Notes under the pieces: model-generated | Databases searched by the model: none | Told to the model about the DNA's origin: nothing | The model's input: only the letters and a program-made list of their open reading frames with translations | Made by a program: the position numbers and the translations under genes | DNA from: Bradyrhizobium sp. B097 | Lineage (GTDB): Bacteria; Pseudomonadota; Alphaproteobacteria; Rhizobiales; Xanthobacteraceae | Direction of reading: 5' to 3' | Assembly (NCBI RefSeq): GCF_038957035.1 | Contig: NZ_CP152412.1 | Coordinates: 7,126,501-7,190,500, forward strand | Length of the DNA: 64,000 bases | Shown here: positions 20,583-28,742 of the stretch, one piece after another | How positions within the stretch are numbered: position 1 is the stretch's first letter | Layout: every line of letters begins with the position of its first letter

Positions 20583-20900
20583 CTATAGAAAGTATCCGCT
20601 GCGACTGGTCGAGGCAAATGGCAGCCTATACTCCATGAAGCGTAAGAACGGGTTGATCGCAGCGCCTGGGCATTGCGTGTTGGCGCCGAGTTGCTTCTTC
20701 TCCAGATGCTCTAGGAATGCCAGCACCAGCGGCGCATCAAGCGGCTCGACCTCGATCCTTGCTGGGGTGGTGCTGAGCACGGCCAGCTGCGAAAACGAGC
20801 AGGAATTAGAAGCTCTGCGCATACGCCTCGCAGGTATGCTAGCTGGCCCTGCGCACTTTGGGCAGATGCTTGCGCAAGAAGCCGCGCGCATGACCGAGTT
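20583..20900 (-). pseudogene. tyrosine recombinase remnant (N-terminal SAM-like domain)
   Basis: PLDAPLVLAFLEHLEKKQLG and, out of frame upstream, SYAQSF followed by FLLVFAAGRA match the core-binding domain of XerC/RitC-like recombinases (SYRDTFRLLLRFAA, LDAPLVLAFLDHLE). The catalytic domain is absent. It lies just downstream of the split recombinase gene described at 20900-21206, in the order expected for a recombinase array. Confidence 0.55.
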
Positions 20901-21206
20901 AGGTGCTGAGTGCGACGTATGCCGAGCGACTGTAGCACGATCGTGGCGAGGCTGCTCCAGCGATCGGACCGCGAAGGTGTGGGTGGACCGGTCGCAATCA
21001 GACGATCGACATCGGCGCTACTGATGTAGCGAGGTAACGCCGATAGACGCTATTGGCAAATAATCGGCGTAGCCCGTTCGCGCCCCGCCCGACACTGGCA
21101 GCGCGCGCCGAAGAAGCGCAGATATCCTCGCAGGGCTATGATCATCGTCTTCACGTCGGCGAGTGAAGCCCAGCACGTCTCTACAAGAATCACACCGCGA
21201 ATGAGC
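20900..21206 (-). pseudogene. 3' half of a tyrosine recombinase gene split by IS21
   Basis: Reading inward from the IS21 left end the minus strand gives RGVILVE, then LADVKTMIIALRGYLRFFGARCQCRAG and, after frameshifts, YLPIASI and DRLIATG. This continues the recombinase whose N-terminal half is at 27343-27804. In intact relatives the joined segment reads like ALVRRVILEEA then YVKTMATALRGYLRFLAARG. The downstream part has several frameshifts and stops, so decay continued after, or began before, the IS21 insertion. Confidence 0.65.
21199..21206. repeat. IS21 target-site duplication, left copy
   Basis: GAATGAGC directly adjoins the left terminus of the IS21 element and is identical to 27343-27350 at the right terminus. 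Joining the outside sequences through one copy restores a continuous reading frame of the host recombinase gene (..AKLI|RGVILVE..). Confidence 0.88.
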
Positions 21207-21474
21207 TGCGGATTCCAATGATCGCGCGCAGCTATTCCAATCTGATGCCGCGCAGCGTTCCAATCTGATCGCGCGCATGTGAAGCCCCCGATCGTTAAGG
21301 CAATTGGCACTATCGTTAGCCCGTGGTCAAGCGGCTGCCGAAGAGATCACGTTCTCATGTTTGATGGTGGTGCTCGACGGAGCGAAGCTGACTGGACGCG
21401 CACCCCCGACAGTGCCGTAGCGGCCAGTCAGCTTCGCGGGCAGCAGTCTCAGTCTTCATTGGCCGACGATGTCA

Positions 21475-22215
21475 TCAAGGCCGAGGAAGAACCGGCGGGC
21501 GACGCATGGAGTCACCGTTCAATTCGAGCCTGTGAGCGTTGTGAAGCAGGCGATCAAGTATGGCATCAGCGTAAGTTGGGTCATTTATGAGCTCGTGCCA
21601 TTTGGCAATTGGAAGCTGGCTGGTGACGAGTGTTGATCGACGGCCGTAGCGGTCTTCGAGGATTTCGAGCAGATAATGACGGGCATTGGCGTCGATGGCC
21701 TGGAGGCCCCAATCGTCCAAAATCAGGAGCTCGACGGCGGCGATGCTCTTCATCCGCGAAGTGAGTCGGCCATCGCCCCGGGCAAGGTCCAGTTCTTCGA
21801 GCAACCGTGGCAGCCGGGTGTAAAGTACAGAGTGGTTGTCCCGGCAGGCCTTGTGACCAAGCGCACATCCAAGCCAGCTTTTCCCGACGCCGGTCGGCCC
21901 GACAATGGCGCAATTCTCATGGTTTTTGATCCAGTCTCCCTTGAGCAGCATGTCGAACAAGCGGCGGTCGAGCCCACGAGGGGCGCGATAGTCGACATCC
22001 TCGGGCACGGCATGATGACGCAGCTTTGCCTTACGAAGACGAAGCGCCAGGCGCCGGTTGTTACGCCAGGTCGCTTCATGGTCGAGTAGCAACGCCAGCC
22101 ATTCGGCGTGAGCGAGACCATGGACCTCCTCGTTGTCTGCGAGGCTCTTGAAGGCATCGGCCATGCCGGTAAGGCCGAGCTGGGTAAGCAAGTGGAGTGT
22201 GGGGTGTGTCAGCAT
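21475..22215 (-). CDS. istB: IS21-family ATPase helper IstB
   Basis: A 246-residue DnaA-like AAA+ ATPase. Walker A is GPTGVGKSW (residues about 105-113) and Walker B is ELLILDDWG, with the C-terminal SQLPIAKWHELINDPTYADAILDRL typical of IstB. It binds ATP and directs the IstA transposase. It lies 11 bases downstream of istA on the same strand and looks intact. Confidence 0.92.
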   Translation of the reverse strand: MLTHPTLHLLTQLGLTGMADAFKSLADNEEVHGLAHAEWLALLLDHEATWRNNRRLALRLRKAKLRHHAVPEDVDYRAPRGLDRRLFDMLLKGDWIKNHENCAIVGPTGVGKSWLGCALGHKACRDNHSVLYTRLPRLLEELDLARGDGRLTSRMKSIAAVELLILDDWGLQAIDANARHYLLEILEDRYGRRSTLVTSQLPIAKWHELINDPTYADAILDRLLHNAHRLELNGDSMRRPPVLPRP

Positions 22216-22226
22216 TTTCTTCCCTT

Positions 22227-23413
22227 TTAGTGGTAATAGTCCGAGCCTCTGATGTTGGTGTGTATGATCGGCTCGCGCTCGGGAGACACGGGCGTTGCAA
22301 CGCGATCGAGCCCCTTCTCGAGGATCGATTTGACGCTCGGGTAGTTGCGAGCCTGGATCTCAATCGCACGCAGCGCGGCCGCCTCGAGGCGCTCGGCGCC
22401 AAAGCGCTTCTCAAGCCGGATGATCCCCAGGCACGAACGGTAGCCCTGTTCGGGATGCGGCCGATCCTCGATGATCCGGTCGATCAGCAGGCGCAGCATC
22501 GGACCGATCCGGCTTGCCTCGCTGCGGATCTTTGCCGGCGTCCACTCGCCATAGCGTCGGTGGCTGGAAGGCATGTGGGCGCTGATCGTCGTGTGCCGCC
22601 CGTTGCCACTGCCGCGCATGTGCGCGGCGATACGCTCGCCGCCCAGGAAGATTTCAACCGTTCGCGCACAGATCCGCGCTTCTACCTCCCGACGGGCGAA
22701 GCGATAGGGCACCGAGTAGTAGTGCCGCTCGATCTCGACGTGATAGTCGAGCCCGACCCGGCATCGGCGCCATTCGGCATGGACCCACGGCTCGCCGGGA
22801 AGCGGTTTGAGATTCGGCGCGTCAATTTCCTCGAACAGCTGGCGCCGTGTGCGACCATACTGTCGTAGCACCCGTCCGTCATTGAGCTTGGCCAGCCACT
22901 CGGCGATCGCACCGTTGAGTTCGGCCAGGCTGTAAAAAGTTCGGTTGCGCAGCCGCCCCAACAGCCAGCGCTCGATGATTCCGACGCAGGCCTCAACCTT
23001 CGCCTTATCTCTCGGGCGACGCGGCCGTGCCGGCAAAATCGCCGTGCCGTAATGCTGCGCCATATCGCTGTAGCTGCGGTTGACCATAGGGTCATAGAGG
23101 CAAGCCTTGATCACCGCGACCTTGGCGTTGTCGGGCACCAGGAGCTGCGTTGCGCCGCCAAAAAAGCTGAAGGCCGCGTTATGTCCCGCAATCCAGTCGC
23201 CGAGCTGCTCGGTCCACGTCGCCAGCGCGAACGACAAGCTGGACGCGCCAATGACCGCCACGAAGATGTGCGCGTCACGCACCTCGCCAGTCTTACGGTC
23301 AACCACCGGTACCGTGTCGCCGGCATAGTCGACAAACAATTTCTCGCCTCCGCCGTGGTGCTGGCGCATCACCAGCGGCAGCCGGCCTTCCCAGTTGCGG
23401 AACAAGTCACAGA
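22227..23413 (-). pseudogene. istA: istA transposase, C-terminal part (separated by RIT insertion)
   Basis: This holds the DDE integrase core and C-terminus of IstA: GGGEKLFVDYAGDTVPVVD, VPDNAKVAVIKA, RPRRPRDKAKVEACVGIIERW and the C-terminal YHVEIERHYYSVPYRF region. The natural 5' part lies at 26826-27183. The two pieces joined through one copy of AACGGCTG give an uninterrupted frame of 514 codons from the ATG at 27183, the normal IstA length. The disruption is therefore precise and probably recent. The fragment by itself has no usable start. Confidence 0.9.
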
Positions 23414-23421
23414 AACGGCTG

Positions 23422-23441
23422 ATATGTTCACGATTACATAT
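23422..23441. repeat. short palindrome at the left RIT end
   Basis: ATATGT, an 8-base spacer (TCACGATT), and ACATAT lie between the target sequence and the left 28-bp inverted repeat. The right end has no counterpart, because its inverted repeat abuts the target sequence directly. The layout of short inverted arms around an 8-base spacer resembles a tyrosine recombinase core site; that interpretation is inference. Confidence 0.6.
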
Positions 23442-23445
23442 TTCG

Positions 23446-23473
23446 CGTTATGTTGCGGCCAGATTTATGTTGT
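23446..23473 (+). repeat. RIT terminal inverted repeat, left
   Basis: Twenty-eight bases, starting CGTTATGTTGCGG and ending TTTATGTTGT, perfectly inverted at 26802-26829. It lies 24 bases inside the left junction. Confidence 0.92.
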
Positions 23474-23575
23474 GCAAGGGGCTATAATTGCGGGGAAGCT
23501 GAACACTGGGAGTATTGTTCACGCAACATAATTCGACGTCTGGGTAGCGAACCATTTGTCCAATGGAGGCTCGCT

Positions 23576-24799
23576 ATGGATCAGACGATTTATTCCATGC
23601 CCTTGACCGTGCCCCACCGTGATGACGCGCCATTCACCGACGAGCGATACCGGTACCTTCGCCACTGTGCAGAAGCCGGCGCGACCGCAGCTTCTCTCAG
23701 AGTCAAGCGGAACGAGCTGTTGCGGATTGCCGCATATCTCGGTCCAGATGCTTCGGAGGGCATCGATATCGAGGCGCTCCAACGGATCGCGACCGAGCGT
23801 CTGCGCCTGACGGGGGCTGTCACCGCAGCACGAAGAGTGGTCGACATCGGACGACCTTGGCTTCGATTTCTCGGTTGGTGGCGTGAACCAACCGCCGTGT
23901 TTCAGTACCAGAGCCAACTCGACCAGTATGTGACATGGATGCGCAATGAGCGCGGTTTCACGCCATCGACGGTGGAGCAATGGAGCCGGATAATCGGTAG
24001 GTTCCTACGCTGGTGTGATCAGACAAACCGGCAACTTAGGGATCTTCAGCCTGGGAACGTTGACGCCTATTTCGTCACCCAGGCGACGGGACGATGGTCC
24101 CGCGTTTCGGTTGCCGGCACAGCCTCTGCCTTGCGGGGATTTCTGCGCTACGCGGCAAAGCAGGGAATGTGTACGGACCGCTTAGCGGCCTCGATTTGCC
24201 GGCCTCGGCTCTATCGACAGGAGTCGCTGCCGTGTGCCCCAGATTGGTGCGACGTGCAGCGCATGTTGGCCGACGCCAAGACTGACAACCCCCGGGACAT
24301 CCGTGATCGTGCGATCCTGCTGTTGCTCGCGGTCTACGGGATGCGCAGCGGCGAAGTGGCGGCATTGCGCCTCGATCAGATCGACTGGCCCGGTGGGACG
24401 CTACGGCTTTTCCGCCTGAAGCGCCGCCAGCCGCAGATCTACCCGCTGGTTCTCTCTGCGGCTGAGGCGCTCGCCCGCTACATCGACACGGTGCGGCCGC
24501 TATCATCGTGCCCGGAAGTGTTCCTCTGCATGCACGCGCCCCGTCGACCGCTGAAGGCAGGGAGCATCTATGATGTCGCTAACCGCAGATTTGTTGCACT
24601 TGGAATCGACGCTGCCCACCGCGGTGGCCACGCGTTGCGCCACGCCTGCGCGTCCCGGCTTCTTGCCGAAGGTCTGTCGATAAAGGAGATCGGGGACCAT
24701 TTGGGACATCGCAGCGCGGCGTCAACCAGCATCTACGCCAAGGTGAACATGCAGGCGCTTCGCGAGGTCGGAGCGTTCGATCTGGGAGGCCTCCAATGA
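23576..24799 (+). CDS. tyrosine recombinase, first gene of the RIT element
   Basis: A 407-residue site-specific recombinase. The N-terminal core-binding domain (residues about 100-200) precedes the catalytic domain, with the first Arg in YGMRSGEVAALRLDQ, the HALRHACASRLL box, GDHLGHRSAASTSIYAKV (third catalytic His and the nucleophilic Tyr). All catalytic residues are present. The ATG at 23576 has GGAGG six bases upstream; the open frame extends further 5' without initiation signals. Its stop overlaps the next start (ATGA). Confidence 0.9.
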   Translation: MDQTIYSMPLTVPHRDDAPFTDERYRYLRHCAEAGATAASLRVKRNELLRIAAYLGPDASEGIDIEALQRIATERLRLTGAVTAARRVVDIGRPWLRFLGWWREPTAVFQYQSQLDQYVTWMRNERGFTPSTVEQWSRIIGRFLRWCDQTNRQLRDLQPGNVDAYFVTQATGRWSRVSVAGTASALRGFLRYAAKQGMCTDRLAASICRPRLYRQESLPCAPDWCDVQRMLADAKTDNPRDIRDRAILLLLAVYGMRSGEVAALRLDQIDWPGGTLRLFRLKRRQPQIYPLVLSAAEALARYIDTVRPLSSCPEVFLCMHAPRRPLKAGSIYDVANRRFVALGIDAAHRGGHALRHACASRLLAEGLSIKEIGDHLGHRSAASTSIYAKVNMQALREVGAFDLGGLQ

Positions 24800-25740
24800 T
24801 GCTGACCCATGTTGTCGACGCCTATCTGGCCAAGCAACGGTCACTGGGGGCGCGTTTCGAGTCCGCTGAGGTTCTGCTCCGCAGGTTCTGCCGAGCGATG
24901 GGCAATCGAGATATCGGCGAAGTCACCCCAGAGGCGGTAGCCGAGTTCCTCCAAGGCAAAGGATCGCTCAGTGCCACTTGGATGCTGCGATACAAAGTGT
25001 TGAGCGGCCTTTACAGATTCGCCATCAGCCGCGGGTACGCGGCGTTCTCCCCATTGCCGACAACGTTGCCGAAGCTGCCGCCGCAACAAACGCCCTATGT
25101 CTATTCCACTGAAGAACTGCGCCGCCTGTTGGACGCGACCTCGATCCTGAAGGTTGGGCATCGCCCTCACGTGCCAGCTATGTACCGTACGCTCCTCTTG
25201 TTGCTGTACGGAAGCGGCATGCGCATTGGCTAGGCTCTTCGTTTGGTCTTGCAAGACGTGGATCTGATTGATCAGGTCATCACCGTCCGTGACACGAAGT
25301 TCTACAAAACGCGCCTCGTGCCAATCGGACCAAAGCTCAACCAGGAACTGGTCGAGTACGTCGAGCGCCGTCGCCGGCTCCCTCTGCCGCGCGGGCAAGA
25401 CTCTCCATTATTCACTACGCGCGGCAGTCGACCGTGGCACTATGTGCGGGTCATCTCCTGGTTTCAGCATGTCCGCCGAGCCGCCGGAATCAGTTGCCCT
25501 GTCGGCGAGCCTCGACCTCCACGGCTGCACGATATTCGCCACACAGCCGCGGTGCACCGGGTGATCGCATGGTATCGCTCCGGCCAGGAGGTGCAGCGAC
25601 TGCTTCCGCAACTCGCAACCTACCTTGGCCACATCGATATCCGTTCAACCCAGCGCTATCTGCAGATGACGCCGGATCTCCTCCAGGCGGCCAGCGAGCG
25701 CTTTGCTCTGTACGCGATGGAGGCCGACCATGAAGGATAA
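24796..25740 (+). pseudogene. tyrosine recombinase, second RIT gene, with in-frame TAG
   Basis: A single frame of 314 codons carries a recombinase interrupted only by TAG at 25231-25233. The context is GSGMRIG-stop-ALRL, where relatives have GMRIGEALRL, so one G-to-T change (GAG to TAG) explains it. The rest is normal: first catalytic Arg before the stop, HDIRHTAAVHRV and LATYLGHIDIRSTQRYLQM after it. The gene overlaps its neighbours by 4 and 11 bases. It may be inactive, or need suppression. Confidence 0.88.
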
Positions 25741-26725
25741 GAGCCTGCTTGGTCCGTGGATCCGGCGGTTCTTGCTGGAACATCTGGTCACCGAGCGCAA
25801 TCTTTCCCGCAACACCCAAGCCAGCTACCGTGACACGCTGACATTGTTGCTGCCGTTTGCCAGCAAGCAGGGAGGCTGCGCCATCGATCGCATGACCGTG
25901 GAAGAGCTGACGCCGGAAGTCGTCCGCAAGTTCCTGGACCACCTGGAGCGCGATCGCCGGTGCAGCGAGGTCACTCGCAACCAACGGCTGGCGACCATCC
26001 ATTCACTGGCGCGCTTTATCGGGACGCGTTCGCCGGTCCACCTGGCCTGGTGTTCCGAGATACGGGCAGTGCCGTTCAAGAAGACGGCCAAGACCGTGAT
26101 CGGATACCTCGAAAAGGCCGAGATGGACGCGTTGCTAAACCAACCTGACAGACGCACGAGTCTTGGGGTGCGCGACCATGTTCTGCTGCTTTTCCTATAC
26201 AACAGCGGTGCTCGCGCCGATGAGGCAGCAAAATTGACGGTCGGCAATCTCCAACTGGGTGCGTCCCCGTCAGTGCGACTTCACGGCAAGGGAAATAAAG
26301 TCAGAATCTGTCCATTGTGGTCAACGACGGCAACCTCGTTGACTCGTCTTGTGGCCGACCGGAACAAAAGTGAAGCGGTCTTTCTCGGGCGGACGAGCCA
26401 GCCTTTGACGCGCTTCGGAATACACCGTCTCGTGACGCAATATGCCGCTATGGCAGGCCAAACGATGCCGACGTTGGCGACGAAGCGCGTGAGCCCACAT
26501 ACGGTTCGGCACACAACGGCCGTGCACCTGCTGCGCGCCGGCGTCGACATCAACACTATCCGTGCTTGGCTGGGCCACGTGTCATTAGATACCACGCACA
26601 TCTATGCTGAAGTCGACCTGGAGATGAAAGCAGAGGCGTTAGCCAGGGTCGATATCAGCAGCCTGAGGCCGCCACCTCGGCAACCCTCTCTCCCGTCGTT
26701 GATGGCATTCCTGAAGGCCCTATAG
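25730..26725 (+). CDS. tyrosine recombinase, third gene of the RIT element
   Basis: A 331-residue recombinase. The N-terminal SAM-like domain (LSRNTQASYRDTLTLLLPFA, then VRKFLDHLERDR) is followed by the catalytic domain with NSGARADEAAKL, SPHTVRHTTAVHLLRAG and AWLGHVSLDTTHIYAEVD. All catalytic residues are visible. The ATG at 25730 lies inside the end of the preceding gene (11-base overlap), which indicates coupled translation of the trio. Confidence 0.9.
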   Translation: MKDKSLLGPWIRRFLLEHLVTERNLSRNTQASYRDTLTLLLPFASKQGGCAIDRMTVEELTPEVVRKFLDHLERDRRCSEVTRNQRLATIHSLARFIGTRSPVHLAWCSEIRAVPFKKTAKTVIGYLEKAEMDALLNQPDRRTSLGVRDHVLLLFLYNSGARADEAAKLTVGNLQLGASPSVRLHGKGNKVRICPLWSTTATSLTRLVADRNKSEAVFLGRTSQPLTRFGIHRLVTQYAAMAGQTMPTLATKRVSPHTVRHTTAVHLLRAGVDINTIRAWLGHVSLDTTHIYAEVDLEMKAEALARVDISSLRPPPRQPSLPSLMAFLKAL

Positions 26726-26801
26726 GCCGAAAGGTTTTACACTCTTATGTTGCGGAGCGAGCCGAGGAGGTTGGCGAAATCTTTGGCTCACTCCAGCAGC
26801 G

Positions 26802-26829
26802 ACAACATAAATCTGGCCGCAACATAACG
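26802..26829 (-). repeat. RIT terminal inverted repeat, right
   Basis: An exact reverse complement of 23446-23473. Its outer end overlaps the AACGGCTG sequence shared with the left flank. Confidence 0.92.
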
Positions 26830-27183
26830 GCTGTACCGGTACCCGTCCGGATGCTCTGCAATGTACTCGTCCCACAGCACCTGCAAGGTCACATGCTTGC
26901 GCTTGAGCTCGCGGGCAACAACGGACCAGTCAGGCTCGGCCACCTTGCGGCGACCCGGCTTCACGTCAGGCACCCCGTACAGCAGTTGCTCCTGCTCGGC
27001 GTCGCTTATCGCTTCCGGGAATGGCCATGCCAGACCCGCGCGTGCAAACCGCTTCAGCGTGTCACGTACCGTCGTCGGCCCGACGCCGACACGTTCGCCA
27101 ACCACGCGCGTCGAGAGCCCAGCCTCAAGGCTCAACCTCACAATCTCGCGCACCTGGCGCATGATAACCCTCCTCGTCGGCAT
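26826..27183 (-). pseudogene. istA: istA transposase, N-terminal part
   Basis: The first about 120 residues of IstA: a helix-turn-helix of the sigma-factor/IS21 type (REIVRLSLEAGLSTRVVGERVGVG, then TTVRDTLKRF) followed by WSVVARELKRKHVTLQVLWDEYIAEHPDGYRYSR. The native frame should continue FCDLFRNW, which is found at 23413. Instead it runs into the right end of the RIT element and stops at 26788. The start at 27183 has GGAGAATTGG just upstream. Confidence 0.88.
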
Positions 27184-27342
27184 CCAATTCTCCAAGCTGT
27201 TCCAGCCGGAGAAATGGCCAACGATCAGGCTTCACACCATCCGAAACTGCGCGCGATCAAATCGGAATGCTGCGCGGAGAATGCTCGGAATGCTGCGCGC
27301 CATCAACTCGGTACGGTGCGCACCATCATCTCGGAATCGGCA

Positions 27343-27350
27343 GAATGAGC
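27343..27350. repeat. IS21 target-site duplication, right copy
   Basis: GAATGAGC, identical to the left copy at 21199-21206. Eight bases is one of the duplication lengths known for IS21-family elements. Confidence 0.88.
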
Positions 27351-27804
27351 TTGGCATCCCAGCTTTGCGACCTTCTGTCGAGCGCCGGGAGCAACTGCAT
27401 GACCATGCGACCGCGCCGACCTATCGTCAGCTCCTTGATGCCGCGATGGGGCGCAGGACTCCTGAAATTCGATCACATGCCGGTCGAAAGCTGGGGACGT
27501 ACTCTTCGGCTCGCGTCGTACGATCTGCGCTCACCAAAAAATCGACAAACCCGCGCTCTCGCCTCTCATATTTCTCGGATACGCCTTTCACTCGGCGAAT
27601 GCCGAGACAGCGACGGCGATGTCGCGCAAAACGAATTACGACATCCTCGTCGACGTTGCCGACTGCAGGCCTTTCCTTGATGAGCCAGCAGGCGATGTGG
27701 CGAGCTGAAACGTCGTAGCCGCTCACCGTCAAGCAGCAATATCCCAACGTCCGGAGATGGGCCATAAACTCCGTCACCAGCGGGGCGAGGTCTCCCGCGT
27801 CCAT
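27343..27804 (-). pseudogene. 5' half of the tyrosine recombinase gene split by IS21
   Basis: From the ATG at 27804 the minus strand reads DLAPLVTEFMAHLRTLGYCCLTVSGYD, then DEDVVIRFARHRRRC and VSEKYERRERGFVDFL, matching the N-terminal half of large tyrosine recombinases. A frameshift near 27440 moves the continuing homology (TIGRRGRMVMQLLPAL) to the next frame, up to the IS21 target duplication. The 3' half lies at 20900-21206. It and the neighbouring remnant at 20583-20900 are probably the relic of an older recombinase array. Confidence 0.7.
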
Positions 27805-27834
27805 ACTGCATCTGTGATTGCTGAAACCTTGCTT

Positions 27835-28029
27835 CGGCTTGACCAACGTTGGCCACCTCTCGTTGCCATCAGAAAGCGAAGGAAACCTCAAATTATGCCG
27901 AGCCAGATCCACTGGCCTCGGCCTAAGCTTGGTGATAAGAAGGAAAACTCCGATCGGCTCGCCGCGGACTCTGCATAACCATGCGCGGCTCATATTGCGG
28001 AAGTCGACCGGCTTGGTTGCCACCATCAC
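27835..28029 (-). pseudogene. IS66-family TnpB remnant
   Basis: The frame starts MVATKPVDFR, the diagnostic first residues of one IS66 TnpB subgroup, followed by degraded sequence with GVFLLITKLRPRPVD and LSDGNERWP in place of the usual FRAKRADR and DGRFRWP. It directly follows the TnpA remnant in the order tnpA-tnpB. Confidence 0.5.
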
Positions 28030-28052
28030 CCGGATAGTTCCGGACGGGCCGA

Positions 28053-28485
28053 TCAGCGGCTTGCCTTCAGCGCGTGGACGATGGCCGCAATCATCGCCAC
28101 GTCCGCGCCTCGGCCGACCCAGATAGTGGCGCCTTCGGCTTCGATCTCGATGCCCCCAACATCCGGCTTGGCCTTGCGTCGCGCTGTCTTGCGCTCATGG
28201 CCAGCAACCGCGACTGGTGCCATGGCGTCTAGCACCGCAGGTACATACTGCGGATCGTCCGCCATCAGCACCGGCTGCCGGCGCGCTTGCCGGCGCCAGA
28301 TGAACACCTGTTGTGGGTCAACCCGTGGTCGCCGGGCAATCTCGGAAACGACCGCGCCTGGTACCAGCGTCTCCTCGACAATCCGAGCTTTGCCATGCTT
28401 GGAGAACTCAATGACGGCGCCCCGTCTCCGTGATCACCTGCAGCCGTCGCACCGTCACTTCCGACTTAGGCGTATGGTCAAGCAT
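28053..28485 (-). pseudogene. IS66-family TnpA remnant (frameshifted)
   Basis: The C-terminal 84 residues are in one frame (FIWRRQARRQPVLMADDPQY, then GGIEIEAEGATIWVGRGADV). The N-terminal part, from the ATG at 28485 (MLDHTPKSEV, TVRRLQVITETGRR), is in another frame, with HGKARIVEETLVPGAVVSEIA between them. One frameshift near 28410 separates the halves. No tnpC is present. Confidence 0.7.
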
Positions 28486-28670
28486 AGACACAAGCCGATC
28501 CCTTCGGAGAGATCGTAAAACTCGCCTATCCCATGTGCGGCGAGAAGGTGGAAGCGGAACGAGGCTTACGAGGAACGTTCGTCGAAGACAATCAACGTTA
28601 CAGACGGCCAGAGCTTCAGATGCCTGGAACGAAACGGCATAGTCTTTGGCGAGCGCAAGTTCGGGCTCGC

Positions 28671-28701
28671 AAAAAGCCCTCCGGCGGGCACGCCGGAGGG
28701 C
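28671..28701 (-). terminator. rho-independent terminator of the porin gene
   Basis: An 11-bp perfect stem (GCCCTCCGGCG, 28676-28686, with 28691-28701) with a 4-base loop. On the minus strand it is followed by TTTTTG. It lies 42 bases beyond the porin stop codon. Confidence 0.88.
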
Positions 28702-28742
28702 TTCCTGGAGGTCAAACTTCGTCTTGGCAATTTGACCTATAC

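Larger units (their letters stand above)
23414..26833 (+). mobile_element. recombinase-in-trio (RIT-type) element inserted in istA
   Basis: Three consecutive, overlapping tyrosine recombinase genes on the plus strand are bounded by perfect 28-bp inverted repeats at 23446-23473 and 26802-26829. The site AACGGCTG occurs on both flanks (23414-23421 and 26826-26833), and removal of 3412 bp restores istA exactly. This matches the published RIT (recombinase in trio) organisation. The second recombinase carries a nonsense codon, so current activity is doubtful. Confidence 0.88.
21207..27342 (-). mobile_element. IS21-family element, 6136 bp, interrupted by a RIT element
   Basis: Both ends are visible. 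The left end begins TGCGGATTCC at 21207 and the right end finishes GGAATCGGCA at 27342, giving TG...CA termini as in IS21. An identical 8-bp target duplication, GAATGAGC, flanks it at 21199-21206 and 27343-27350. Each end carries repeated copies of a motif of about 20 bases (GATCA-N2-TGGAA followed by a GC-rich CTGCGCG), inverted between the ends. Removing the 3412-bp insert leaves a 2724-bp element with istA (minus, split) and istB. Transposition is presumably lost because istA is disrupted. Confidence 0.9.
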
